A stretch of DNA of 64,000 nt from UBA1240 sp045599185 (GTDB taxonomy: Bacteria; Spirochaetota; Spirochaetia; Treponematales; Treponemataceae): positions 186,001 to 250,000 of the forward strand of contig JAZRVO010000012.1 in NCBI GenBank assembly GCA_045599185.1. Reading direction: 5' to 3'. This document shows, piece after piece, positions 1 through 7,738 of this stretch. Position numbers and translations under genes: made by a program. Below the pieces are notes generated by a model. That model ran no database searches and was not told where the DNA came from. It worked only from the letters and a program-made list of their open reading frames with translations. The first letter of the stretch is position 1; every line of letters begins with the position of its first letter.

Positions 1-56
1 GATGCTGCGGGAAATAACGTGCGCACTTTAAAAATAAAGGTTTTATTTGAATAATA

Positions 57-82
57 TATAGACATATTTCAATATGTCTATA
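57..82. promoter_or_regulatory. Perfect inverted repeat, likely operator of the permease operon
   Basis: Two 10-base arms (TATAGACATA and its exact complement) flank a 6-base centre, ending two bases before the Shine-Dalgarno GAGGAGG (84-90) of the permease gene. Position and symmetry fit an operator for a dimeric repressor. ArsR/SmtB-type metal or thiol sensors commonly bind such AT-rich 10-6-10 repeats in front of permease/thioredoxin operons, but the regulator is not in the window. In RNA the repeat could instead form a hairpin beside the ribosome binding site. Confidence 0.6.
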
Positions 83-94
83 CGAGGAGGCAAC

Positions 95-1240
95 ATGAAT
101 TTTATACAGGACCAGATTTTTGGAATGAAATGGCTGAACCTGCTTTTGGCAAGGCTGCTTGGGCTTGCAGGCCTTGATACAACGGGCAAAATCGGCGGAA
201 GCATTCTGTTTTTCATTTACGATGTCATTAAAATTTCAATTCTGCTGGCATTTTTAATTTTCATTATTTCTTACGTGCAAACCTTTTTTCCGCCGGAACG
301 AAGCCGGAAAATTCTTGGACGTTTTCACGGGCTCATTGCAAACACAATTGCAGCCCTGCTTGGCACGGTAACACCTTTCTGTTCGTGCTCGTCAATTCCA
401 ATTTTCATGGGCTTTACAACGGCAGGCCTGCCGATGGGCGTAACTTTCAGCTTTTTAATTTCGTCGCCAATGGTAGACCTTGGTTCGCTGGTGCTGCTGA
501 TGAGCATTTTTGGCTGGAAAGTTGCGCTGCTGTACGTTGGGCTTGGCCTGGTAATTGCCGTAACCGGCGGCAGCATTATTGAACGGCTTAAAATGGAAGA
601 CCAGGTGGCAGACTTTATAAAACAGGCAAAAGAAAGCGCAGAACAGAAAAACAAACAGAAATTGCAGCTTAAACCCGTTGCAGAAAGTCAGGTAAAATTT
701 TCGCCGGTTATAAAACCTGTTTCAAATGAAGAAAATAATGCCGGTGCATGCTGCTGCTGCAAAACGCAAAAAAATTCTACCGCCGCCCAAAACCTTGAAG
801 AAGGCAAAATGCCGGCAGGCGAAAGGGCAAAATCCGCGTGGGAAAGCGTAGTTTCTACCTATAAACGCGTTGCACTTTACATTCTGCTTGGCGTTGGCAT
901 TGGCGCACTTATTCACAACTGGATACCGGAAAACTGGATAAGCGCCGCATTGGGCAGCAGAAACCCTTTTGGCGTAATTGCCGCAACAATTATTGGCGTG
1001 CCAATGTACGCAGATATTTTTGGCGTAATACCAATTGCCGAAAGTCTTTTGGAAAAAGGCGCACTTTTGGGCGTTGTTTTAAGCTTTATGATGGCCGTAA
1101 CAACCCTTAGCCTGCCTTCAATGGTAATGCTCGGCAAAGCCATAAAGCCAAAACTTTTAGGCCTGTTTACGGGAATATGCGCGGCAGGAATTATAATAAC
1201 CGGCTACGTGTTTAACGCAATTCAGCCGCTGATAATGTAA
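95..1240 (+). CDS. Permease, YraQ/DUF318 (COG0701) family, cysteine-rich
   Basis: A polytopic inner-membrane protein of 381 residues. The start at 95 is chosen over an upstream ATG at 74 because GAGGAGG lies 4 bases before it. About eight hydrophobic segments fall in two halves, separated by a hydrophilic loop (about residues 175-255) containing a CCCC run. The first half carries the family motif TPFCSCSSIPIF. The family includes the methylarsenical permease ArsP and SO_0444-type metal efflux proteins, so export of a thiol-reactive metal or metalloid is a reasonable inference; the substrate cannot be read from sequence. A thioredoxin-like gene and a C_GCAxxG gene follow in the same direction, and an inverted repeat sits just upstream. 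Confidence 0.85.
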   Translation: MNFIQDQIFGMKWLNLLLARLLGLAGLDTTGKIGGSILFFIYDVIKISILLAFLIFIISYVQTFFPPERSRKILGRFHGLIANTIAALLGTVTPFCSCSSIPIFMGFTTAGLPMGVTFSFLISSPMVDLGSLVLLMSIFGWKVALLYVGLGLVIAVTGGSIIERLKMEDQVADFIKQAKESAEQKNKQKLQLKPVAESQVKFSPVIKPVSNEENNAGACCCCKTQKNSTAAQNLEEGKMPAGERAKSAWESVVSTYKRVALYILLGVGIGALIHNWIPENWISAALGSRNPFGVIAATIIGVPMYADIFGVIPIAESLLEKGALLGVVLSFMMAVTTLSLPSMVMLGKAIKPKLLGLFTGICAAGIIITGYVFNAIQPLIM

Positions 1241-1312
1241 AAGTACCGGGCAAAAACCTTGGCGCAAATAAACAGCCACAAATGTGGATTTTAAGATTAA
1301 AAGGAGAAAATT

Positions 1313-1621
1313 ATGGGAAACTGTTGCTGCGGAAACGCAAACTCTACTGATTCAGGTGTAAACGGAAAAAATTCCGGAAAAATTGAAAGCATTAAAGTTT
1401 TGGGCGGCGGCTGCAAAAACTGCGAAAAACTTTTTCAGAACGTAATTGATGCGGCGGCCGAACTGAACATTGCCACAAACATTGAATACATAACCGACAT
1501 GGCAATTGTAATGAGCTACAACGTTATGAGTACACCGATTGTGGTTATAAACGAAAAGGTTGCAAGCGCAGGCAAAGTGCTGAGCGTAAAGGAAATAAAG
1601 GAAATTTTAAGCAATGTGTAA
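1313..1621 (+). CDS. Small thioredoxin-like (redox-active disulfide) protein
   Basis: A cytoplasmic protein of 102 residues with a strong Shine-Dalgarno (AAGGAG). After a Cys-rich N-terminus (CCCG at residues 4-7) and a Ser/Gly/Lys linker comes a short thioredoxin fold with active site GGGCKNCEKL (CxxC near residues 38-41) and a C-terminal TPIVVINEKVASAG segment holding the cis-Pro. This matches the thioredoxin_3 / TM0996-like family, often encoded next to DUF318 permeases. It probably supplies or relays thiols for the permease. The vicinal cysteines at its N-terminus mirror the Cys run in the permease loop. Its end overlaps the next gene by 8 bases, so the two are translationally coupled. 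Confidence 0.85.
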   Translation: MGNCCCGNANSTDSGVNGKNSGKIESIKVLGGGCKNCEKLFQNVIDAAAELNIATNIEYITDMAIVMSYNVMSTPIVVINEKVASAGKVLSVKEIKEILSNV

Positions 1622-2051
1622 GGCAGAAAAAGCAGTAAACTATTTTAACAGCGGTTTTCTGTGTTCGCAGGCGGTATTTGCAGCCTATGCAGAAGAAACC
1701 GGCATAAGCGAAAAAACGGCGCTGAAAATTGCCGCGTCTTTTGGCAGCGGCATGTGCAAGGCCGAAGTTTGCGGTGCGTGTACCGGCGCACTTATGGTAA
1801 TTGGTGCAATGTACGGACAGGACGAAGCTGAAGACAAAACCCCAAGGGCAAAAACAAACCGGCTTACCGCTGAATTTTTGGACGAATTTGCAAAAGCCAA
1901 CGGTTCTTACCTTTGTAAAAACCTGCTGCAATGCGACATTTCCACGCCGGCCGGGCTTGTCACCGCGCGCCAGAACAACCTTTTTACAGAATTCTGCCAA
2001 AAAATGGTAGCATCGGCAGTAAAAGTGCTGGAAAAAATTCTTAAAGAATAG
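1614..2051 (+). CDS. C_GCAxxG_C_C family protein
   Basis: A 145-residue protein with the family's spaced cysteines: FLCSQAV near residue 20, MCKAEVCGACTGA near residues 44-58, and later Cys in YLCKNLLQCD and FCQKM. The pattern is the signature of the C_GCAxxG_C_C family (PF09719), of unknown biochemistry and presumed redox or metal function. The start ATG lies inside the last codons of the thioredoxin-like gene. With the two preceding genes it makes a three-gene operon in which every product has clustered cysteines. Confidence 0.85.
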   Translation: MCKAEKAVNYFNSGFLCSQAVFAAYAEETGISEKTALKIAASFGSGMCKAEVCGACTGALMVIGAMYGQDEAEDKTPRAKTNRLTAEFLDEFAKANGSYLCKNLLQCDISTPAGLVTARQNNLFTEFCQKMVASAVKVLEKILKE

Positions 2052-2157
2052 ACGAATTTTGTCGCAAGTGCCTTAATTGGCAAACACGCGGCAAACCCTG
2101 CCTTTGGGCAATTTATGACAAACGGAAAAATTTCTGCTATATTTCCATCAATTTCTA

Positions 2158-2211
2158 TCAGTACGGCAAGACAAGGCAAGCCGCTTAAGCCTTAAGCCTT
2201 TGCCGTACTGA
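2158..2211. repeat. Long perfect hairpin in intergenic DNA
   Basis: A 12-base stem (TCAGTACGGCAA with its exact complement) encloses about 30 bases that contain a shorter AAGGC/GCCTT pairing and two CTTAAG repeats. It lies after the C_GCAxxG operon and before the CPBP protease gene. No U-tract follows, so it is a poor intrinsic terminator; it could be a structured RNA element, a mobile palindrome or a transcript-stabilising hairpin. Confidence 0.6.
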
Positions 2212-2251
2212 CGTTTTGAAGCGACCATAAATTAAAAAACAGGATTTTGCC

Positions 2252-3151
2252 ATGTTTGACAGATTATTGAAAAAAGTTAAAGACACGGAGCTTTTTTACA
2301 ACATTCTTTTTATCTTTGCCGTTGCCATGATTGCTTTCGGTGTAAGTTTCGCCGTTTCAATGGCTTTTCAAATACCGCTGGAAATTTTTTACAGAAAAAA
2401 CCTTATAAACGGAAAAATTTACTACATTCTTCGCTTTTATGTTTTTTTCTGCGTTTCCGTAATTGCCGTTTTTACGCTTTTAACAAGAATCTTCAAGAAA
2501 TACCGATTTATTACAAAAACCTTCTGGGCCGGTTACCAGAACAACAATGCAAAATGGGCACTTATCGGTTTGGCTTTTGGCTTTGCAGCCAACGGAACCG
2601 GCGTTTTGGCAGCGCTTGCTAACGGAAACATTACGCTAGTTTTTGCAAAACCCAATTTTCCGTACATTCTGCTGGCGGCCGCGGCAGTTTTAATTCAGTC
2701 TTTTTCGGAAGAACTGATGTTCAGGGGATTTCTTTTTCAGGCCATCGGCAAGGCACACAAACCGTGGCTTGCAATTGTGCTGCCGGCGCTTGCTTTTTCG
2801 GCCGCACATTTTTTCAATCCGGGCATTTCTTTTCTTGGCAAGCTGAACATTTTTTTAATTGGAATAGTTTTTGCACTGGGCGTTTACTGTTTTAAAAGCT
2901 TCTGGTGGGCTGCCACTTTTCACGCCGCCTGGAATTTTAACCAGAACTTTATATTCGGCCTGCCAAACAGTGGCCTTTTTTCAGGAATTTCCGTTTTCAA
3001 GCTTAAAACTTCTTCAGATTCACTTTTTTACAGCCGCGATTTTGGCATTGAACAGTCGCTTACAGCTCTAATTGTAGAAATAATTCTAATCGCCGCAATT
3101 CCGCTTTTAGGAAAATTTTTAAATAACCGCAGAATTTGTCATTCGGAATGA
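2252..3151 (+). CDS. CPBP family intramembrane glutamic endopeptidase
   Basis: A 299-residue membrane protein with about eight hydrophobic segments. The three family motifs are present: EELMFRGF (Glu-Glu...Arg) near residues 151-158, FSAAHFFN with the catalytic His near residue 190, and the HAAWNF box near residue 228. The family (CAAX protease / bacteriocin-processing, ABI) includes prenyl-protein proteases, but bacterial members act on varied substrates, so no target is assigned. The start has a weak CAGGA ribosome site. The last codons and the stop lie inside a small GTCATT...AATGAC palindrome. Confidence 0.85.
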   Translation: MFDRLLKKVKDTELFYNILFIFAVAMIAFGVSFAVSMAFQIPLEIFYRKNLINGKIYYILRFYVFFCVSVIAVFTLLTRIFKKYRFITKTFWAGYQNNNAKWALIGLAFGFAANGTGVLAALANGNITLVFAKPNFPYILLAAAAVLIQSFSEELMFRGFLFQAIGKAHKPWLAIVLPALAFSAAHFFNPGISFLGKLNIFLIGIVFALGVYCFKSFWWAATFHAAWNFNQNFIFGLPNSGLFSGISVFKLKTSSDSLFYSRDFGIEQSLTALIVEIILIAAIPLLGKFLNNRRICHSE

Positions 3152-3152
3152 C
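3138..3152. repeat. Short GTCATT/AATGAC palindrome at the end of the CPBP gene
   Basis: A 6-base inverted repeat with a 3-base loop contains the stop codon of the CPBP gene. It resembles the outer arms of the longer GTCAT...ATGAC elements near 48.8 kb and 53.6 kb and may be a reduced copy of the same dispersed repeat. Confidence 0.45.
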
Positions 3153-3215
3153 GTGCCTTATTCGTAAAGTGCCATTTTTTCGGCTGTTTTAACTTTCTTC
3201 AAAGCCCTAAAGCGG

Positions 3216-3244
3216 TTCACTTCTTTTTTTTGCTGTGCTATATT
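3216..3244 (+). promoter_or_regulatory. era promoter, predicted leaderless
   Basis: -10 TATATT at 3239-3244 and -35 TTCACT at 3216-3221 with a 17-base spacer. Six bases separate the -10 from the ATG, so transcription should begin at the A of the start codon. No Shine-Dalgarno is present. Confidence 0.5.
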
Positions 3245-3250
3245 TTTTGA

Positions 3251-4198
3251 ATGAACCAGACAGACGAAAACCAGATTAACCCGCAGCCAGAAACTGCGGA
3301 AAACCAGAAAGAACAGAAAACGGCAGTTGTTGCCATTGTTGGCCGCCCTTCCGCAGGCAAATCAACTTTCCTCAATACAGCCAGCGGTGAAAAAATTTCA
3401 ATTGTATCGCCGGTACCGCAAACCACGCGCAACGCAGTAAAAGGCATTGTAAACACTTCCTACGGCCAGCTGGTGTTCATCGATACTCCCGGCTACCACA
3501 ATTCCGACAAAAAACTTAACCTTAAGCTAAAAGCCATTGCCGAAGAACAGCTTGGCGATGCCGACCTGATTTTGTACTTAATCGATTCCAGCCGAGACTG
3601 CGGCGAGGAAGAACTTGCCATTGCAGACCTGCTTTCCACTTTTAAAGAAAAATGCGTAATTGCCATTAACAAATGCGATTTACCGGAATCGAAACCGGCA
3701 AGGGTGCGCACATTTTTGCAGAAATATTTTGGCGAGTTACCGGCTGAACGCATTGTAGAAATTTCTGCCCAAAAAGACACGGGCATAAATGACGTTCTTT
3801 TGCAGCTGTACAACCTTGCACCAGCCGGTGAAGGCCTTTACCCTGAAGAATTTTATACCGATCAGGAAGTTGATTTCAGGATTGCAGAAATTATCCGCGA
3901 ACAGGCGATGAACTGCCTTTTTGAAGAACTGCCCCACGCCCTTTACGTAGAAATTGCCGACCTTGAACAGCGCAAAAACGGCAAGGAACTGTGGGTGCGC
4001 GCCTTTATTGTGGTGGAAAGAGAAAGCCAGAAAGGCATGGTAATAGGCAAGGGTGCTTCTATGATTAAGCACATACGCATTGAAAGCATTAAGCAGATGC
4101 GGCGCATTTTTGACTGGCGCATTAATCTGGACTTGCAGGTAAAAGTTAACAAAAACTGGCGGCAGAAAGACCCAGTTTTGGTAAAACTTTTAAGGTAG
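3251..4198 (+). CDS. era: GTPase Era
   Basis: Ribosome-assembly GTPase that binds 16S rRNA in 30S maturation. It has 315 residues, close to the usual 300 with a polar N-terminal extension of about 24. G1 is GRPSAGKS (31-38), G3 DTPGYH, G4 NKCD. The C-terminal KH RNA-binding domain follows (VIGKGASMIKHIR with the GxxG-type loop). All motifs look intact. It is a monocistronic gene ending at a bidirectional terminator shared with rpiA, and it lacks a Shine-Dalgarno. Confidence 0.96.
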   Translation: MNQTDENQINPQPETAENQKEQKTAVVAIVGRPSAGKSTFLNTASGEKISIVSPVPQTTRNAVKGIVNTSYGQLVFIDTPGYHNSDKKLNLKLKAIAEEQLGDADLILYLIDSSRDCGEEELAIADLLSTFKEKCVIAINKCDLPESKPARVRTFLQKYFGELPAERIVEISAQKDTGINDVLLQLYNLAPAGEGLYPEEFYTDQEVDFRIAEIIREQAMNCLFEELPHALYVEIADLEQRKNGKELWVRAFIVVERESQKGMVIGKGASMIKHIRIESIKQMRRIFDWRINLDLQVKVNKNWRQKDPVLVKLLR

Positions 4199-4216
4199 CA
4201 GTAACAGTACCCAAAA

Positions 4217-4281
4217 ATAAAAAAGCCCAAAGCTGAATGTTAATGTAAAAAGCATTAAATTACAGCTTCGGGCTTTTTTTT
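4217..4281. terminator. Bidirectional terminator between era and rpiA
   Basis: AAAAGCCC (4221-4228) pairs with GGGCTTTT (4270-4277), AGCTG (4231-4235) with CAGCT (4263-4267), and an inner AATG/CATT stem follows. T-runs occur on both strands, serving era on plus and rpiA on minus. Confidence 0.85.
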
Positions 4282-4378
4282 AAGTTCAATTATTTTGAAA
4301 AAATTTGTAAAACGTTAAGGCAGTACAGTCCGATTACGCAAAAAATTACGTTTTTTCAGCCTGTAACCTGTAAAAAGG

Positions 4379-5107
4379 TTAGAATTCTTTTACGGTTCCG
4401 TCAGCCTGGGCTACATAAACAATGGGTTTGTTGGCTGTAAAAAAGCCGTTTTCTACAACGCCAACAATTTTGTTAATTTCACTTTCCATTTTTGCAGCGT
4501 CCGGCGGTGTCTGCCAAACAATGTCAGCAATCAGGTTGCCGTTGTCTGTAATTACCGGACCTGCTTTTTTTACGCCCTGCCTCAAAGTGCAGGTTGCGCC
4601 AAGGTTCTGCAATGCGGCAAAAACGCTGGTGCGGGCTTCGGCAATAATTTCTACCGGCAGGGCAAATTTTGTACCAATGCTTGGCACGGTTTTGCTGCTG
4701 TCTGCAACAATTACAAAAGTTTTGGCATTGTAAGCCACAATTTTTTCAAGCAGAAGGGCTGCGCCACCGCCTTTAATAAGCTGTTTGTCAGGGTTAATTT
4801 CGTCTGCGCCATCAATGGCAAGGTCTAAATTTCCGCCAATTTCCTTTGCATTCATGGAAAAAACCGGAATACCAAGTTCTTCGCAGGCAATGCTGGTTTG
4901 AAAACTTGTTGCAACGGCCTTTATGTCTTTCAAAGTGCCGTCTTTAATGCGTTCTGCAAGGCGGCTAACCGCAGGCATTGCCGTAGAACCAGTACCAAGT
5001 CCGATTTTCATGCCGGAAAAAATCAGACCCTTTTCAATCAACGAATCGATTGCCACTTTTCCAACCAGAGCTTTCTGTTCTGACTGGCTAATCATTTTTT
5101 CACTCAT
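4379..5107 (-). CDS. rpiA: Ribose-5-phosphate isomerase A
   Basis: Interconverts ribose 5-phosphate and ribulose 5-phosphate in the non-oxidative pentose phosphate pathway. It is 242 residues with the family signatures GLGTGSTA (phosphate loop), DGADEI (catalytic Asp region) and KGGGAALLLEKI. The start at 5107 (MSEKMISQ) is preferred over an in-frame ATG at 5131 because an AGGA-type ribosome site lies about 7 bases before it and the upstream codons lie inside the preceding gene. It overlaps the end of the DHQase/SDH-like gene by 8 bases, implying translational coupling. Confidence 0.95.
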   Translation of the reverse strand: MSEKMISQSEQKALVGKVAIDSLIEKGLIFSGMKIGLGTGSTAMPAVSRLAERIKDGTLKDIKAVATSFQTSIACEELGIPVFSMNAKEIGGNLDLAIDGADEINPDKQLIKGGGAALLLEKIVAYNAKTFVIVADSSKTVPSIGTKFALPVEIIAEARTSVFAALQNLGATCTLRQGVKKAGPVITDNGNLIADIVWQTPPDAAKMESEINKIVGVVENGFFTANKPIVYVAQADGTVKEF

Positions 5108-6605
5108 ATTTAATTCCTGTGAATAATTCAAATTGCCGCTTTGCCTGAAGTGTTATAAGCTCAAAAGCATTTGCTGTTTTGCAGCCTGCCTTACGGGCTC
5201 TCCTTAAGCAAGGGCTTTCCTTAGGATTGTATGTACAGTCAAAAACTATTTCACTGCCTGTAAAATCGTAAAAAGGCATCGGATCCTGCACCATGTCGGT
5301 GCCGCCTAAAAATACTAAATCCGGGTTTTCGCCTTTTGTCTGAATAATCAAATCTGAATAGGCAGAAATTTTATCAATTGAATTTTCGTTAAGGGCAGAC
5401 CATTTTATGCCGTGCTGTTCGGCAAGCATTTTCGCTTCCTTCATTTTGTTGCTGAAAACGCAGGATTTTGCCCTAAGCAGTTTTAATGCATAGGCAACGG
5501 TTGTGGCTTCGGCACCGGTACCAATAATTGCAACCTTGCAGCCCCAAAGGCTTTTACGGCCGCTAAGTTCGCGCAAAGTTTCAACCAGTGCCGCCACGCA
5601 CATGTTAAAACCCTGCCATTCGCCGTTTGTGCGCACAATTGCATCGCAGGAACGGCTTTCGCCAACTTTTTCGCTGATTGTTGGAATGTAAGGCACGATT
5701 TCGCTTTTAAAAGGCCGGGAAATCGTCATTGCATTGATGTTCAGTGCGTCGGCAAAGGCAAAAGCTTCTTCTATTGAAGAAGAACGCAGCGGAACGTATA
5801 CATTATTCAGGTTATGCTTTTTGTAGCCCTGATTGTGTATTGCAGGCGAAAGCAGGTGAATAAGCGTGTTGCCGGTAATTGCAAAAACTTTGGTATTTTT
5901 ATCAACACCCCTGTAATTGTAAGTTTCTTCCAGCGATTCCGGGTCTACTGCCCAAAATTCGTTCTGGTCGTTAATCATTTCCCTGGGTAAAGTGTAGGTC
6001 ATGTAAGACTGCAATTTCTGCGCTAAAATTATTGCAGGCATGGCATACAGGCCGCCAATGTCAAAAATATGCTCGCATTCCAGCGGCTTACTTGAATAAT
6101 CTATAAAAAGCTGGGTCAGCCCCTGCAGCGACTGAGGTTCAAAAACGATTTTTGGTATTTCAAAACTGGGCATCAGGCGGCGTTCAAGGCGTTTGGGCAA
6201 GGTTGAAATATTACCTTCGTTTACATAAATTGAACGGATTATGCGCGTGCCAAAAGCCAGTGCTGCATCCTGAATGCTTGAAACGTTGAAATCTTCTTCT
6301 AAGTCTATATAGGCAAAGTTTTTACGCGTGTCCTGATTTGCAAAGGCAATGGCACGGGCAAAAAGCACGGTGCGCGAAGATTCACCTTCGGTAAAAAAAC
6401 CGCCGTTTACTGCGCGCTTAATGCTTAAAATGCACGGAATATTTGCCAGTTCCGGGAAGCGACGGATTTTAAGGCGTTCATCCTGCAAAAGACAGTCAAC
6501 GCGCAGTTCTGCAACATCAATGCGGTTGCGATATTTTTCCAGAATTTTCAAATCTTCTTCAATTGTAGAAGCCGTTAATGAAAGACATATTTTTGAATGG
6601 AACAT
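5100..6605 (-). CDS. Fused type I dehydroquinate dehydratase-like / shikimate dehydrogenase-like protein with altered catalytic residues
   Basis: A 501-residue two-domain protein. Residues 1-235 resemble type I DHQase: the strand with E-R-D (AELRVDC) and the Schiff-base Lys (EIPKIVFEPQS) are seen, but the position of the catalytic His (SNHDF in E. coli AroD) reads SIYVN, and the FRSAKEGG box reads IKRAVNGG. Residues about 240-501 resemble AroE: SPAIHN, the Lys in RPFK, a GTGAEAT nucleotide loop and a C-terminal LQAKRQF. The AroE Asn and Asp of GAVNT and NTD are replaced (SCDAI, GFNMC). Fold is confident; activity in the shikimate pathway is doubtful. The start at 6605 (MFHSK) has GAGG about 5 bases before it. 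Confidence 0.75.
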   Translation of the reverse strand: MFHSKICLSLTASTIEEDLKILEKYRNRIDVAELRVDCLLQDERLKIRRFPELANIPCILSIKRAVNGGFFTEGESSRTVLFARAIAFANQDTRKNFAYIDLEEDFNVSSIQDAALAFGTRIIRSIYVNEGNISTLPKRLERRLMPSFEIPKIVFEPQSLQGLTQLFIDYSSKPLECEHIFDIGGLYAMPAIILAQKLQSYMTYTLPREMINDQNEFWAVDPESLEETYNYRGVDKNTKVFAITGNTLIHLLSPAIHNQGYKKHNLNNVYVPLRSSSIEEAFAFADALNINAMTISRPFKSEIVPYIPTISEKVGESRSCDAIVRTNGEWQGFNMCVAALVETLRELSGRKSLWGCKVAIIGTGAEATTVAYALKLLRAKSCVFSNKMKEAKMLAEQHGIKWSALNENSIDKISAYSDLIIQTKGENPDLVFLGGTDMVQDPMPFYDFTGSEIVFDCTYNPKESPCLRRARKAGCKTANAFELITLQAKRQFELFTGIKYE

Positions 6606-6676
6606 ACCGCCTCGCATTTTATAAACCGGCTCTTAAAACTGAAAAATTCAAGAACCGGCCTACACATTAAGCAACT

Positions 6677-7702
6677 TTAGTTTTCGTTTGCTTTTACAGT
6701 AATCTGGGCAACTTCGCTGTTCTGTACGTAAAGTATCAAAACCGTATTTTTTGCAACAGAATATGGAATTGACAGATTGCCGCCCGGATGCTTGAAAGTT
6801 ACCAGCTTATAGGCAGCACCGTTTGCAGGCATTGCTTCTAAGCGAACATCAAGAGGGAAGGGGTAATTTGGCAGTTTTGTTGAAAAAATACCCGCAACAG
6901 GCGCATTAAAGCCGCCGGCTTCTGGCATTGCCATTGTAAGGTTAACGCGCGTATAAGTTTCGCTGCTTGTACCGGCCTGTACCGACTGCATTGCAACTTT
7001 CATCGATTTTTCTTCGCTCGCCGTTGTGTCAAAGTCGAAAACCAGCTTGTTTGCAGACATTTGTGCATAAACATCATTTAAGCCCAAACCTACGCAGTTT
7101 GGTACGGTAACTGTTTCATTGGCAGGGCCGCGGCTTACAACAAGGTGCATTGTAATCTGGTCGTTAATTGCCATGCCCGGTGCCGGATCCTGGCTTAAAA
7201 CTGTACCGGCTTCGGCACTGTTATATTCATAAAGGGGGTCTGCAAGAACAATAAGTGCCTTTGAACCGGCACTGAAAAGCGTTTTAAGATGGCTTCTTAC
7301 ATCTTCAAGTTTCCAGCCTGAAAAATCTTCAACTTTATCTACAATAGTACCGCGGCTTACAGTTAGGTTAATGCGTTTACCGGCCTTAACAATTGCACCG
7401 CCGGCCGGGCTTTGTGCCAGAACTTTGTTTTTGTCTTCAGGGTTTTCAGAATATCTTAAGCTTACACGCGGATAAAGTTCCTTTACCTGCATTTCAAGCA
7501 AAGCTTCGGTCAAATCCTTGCCGGTAAGCTGGGGAACCATTACTTCCTCTTCGCCTTTTACCGCGGTAAAAAATACGGCAAGGGTAATGCAGCCCATAAG
7601 CACAACCATAAGCAGGGCAAAAAAGAAAAATGTCCAGCCGTTTTCAGAAAGCCTTTCTGCCGCTGCACGAATTGTAAATTTTGAAGATTTATTTTCGTTC
7701 AT
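6677..7702 (-). CDS. Membrane-anchored PASTA-domain protein
   Basis: A 341-residue single-pass protein: a short cytoplasmic N-terminus, one transmembrane helix (about residues 24-47), then three extracytoplasmic PASTA repeats (about 55-120, 122-190, 196-260) and a C-terminal tail. PASTA repeats bind peptidoglycan fragments or beta-lactams in PknB-type kinases and PBPs, but neither a kinase nor a transpeptidase domain is present, so it may be a stand-alone sensor or scaffold. A GAGG ribosome site precedes the ATG. It is the last gene of the def-fmt-PASTA cluster, 36 bases after fmt. Confidence 0.88.
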   Translation of the reverse strand: MNENKSSKFTIRAAAERLSENGWTFFFFALLMVVLMGCITLAVFFTAVKGEEEVMVPQLTGKDLTEALLEMQVKELYPRVSLRYSENPEDKNKVLAQSPAGGAIVKAGKRINLTVSRGTIVDKVEDFSGWKLEDVRSHLKTLFSAGSKALIVLADPLYEYNSAEAGTVLSQDPAPGMAINDQITMHLVVSRGPANETVTVPNCVGLGLNDVYAQMSANKLVFDFDTTASEEKSMKVAMQSVQAGTSSETYTRVNLTMAMPEAGGFNAPVAGIFSTKLPNYPFPLDVRLEAMPANGAAYKLVTFKHPGGNLSIPYSVAKNTVLILYVQNSEVAQITVKANEN

Positions 7703-7738
7703 TTTTTCCTCAATTTCTTCTATATAATGTGGTTTCTT

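Noticed and set aside
1..54. Open frames at the left edge (one ending near 52-54, another ending CCGK-stop at 13-15)
   Set aside because: Too short to identify; could be the end of an upstream regulator or gene, but no family can be assigned from so few codons.
1545..2000. Long minus-strand frame opposite the thioredoxin and C_GCAxxG genes
   Set aside because: No start context or family; it is the complement of well-supported genes.
6878..6886. Single DnaA-box-like TGTTGAAAA in the PASTA gene (another at 62771-62779 in ftsK)
   Set aside because: Isolated copies without a partner; consistent with chance background.
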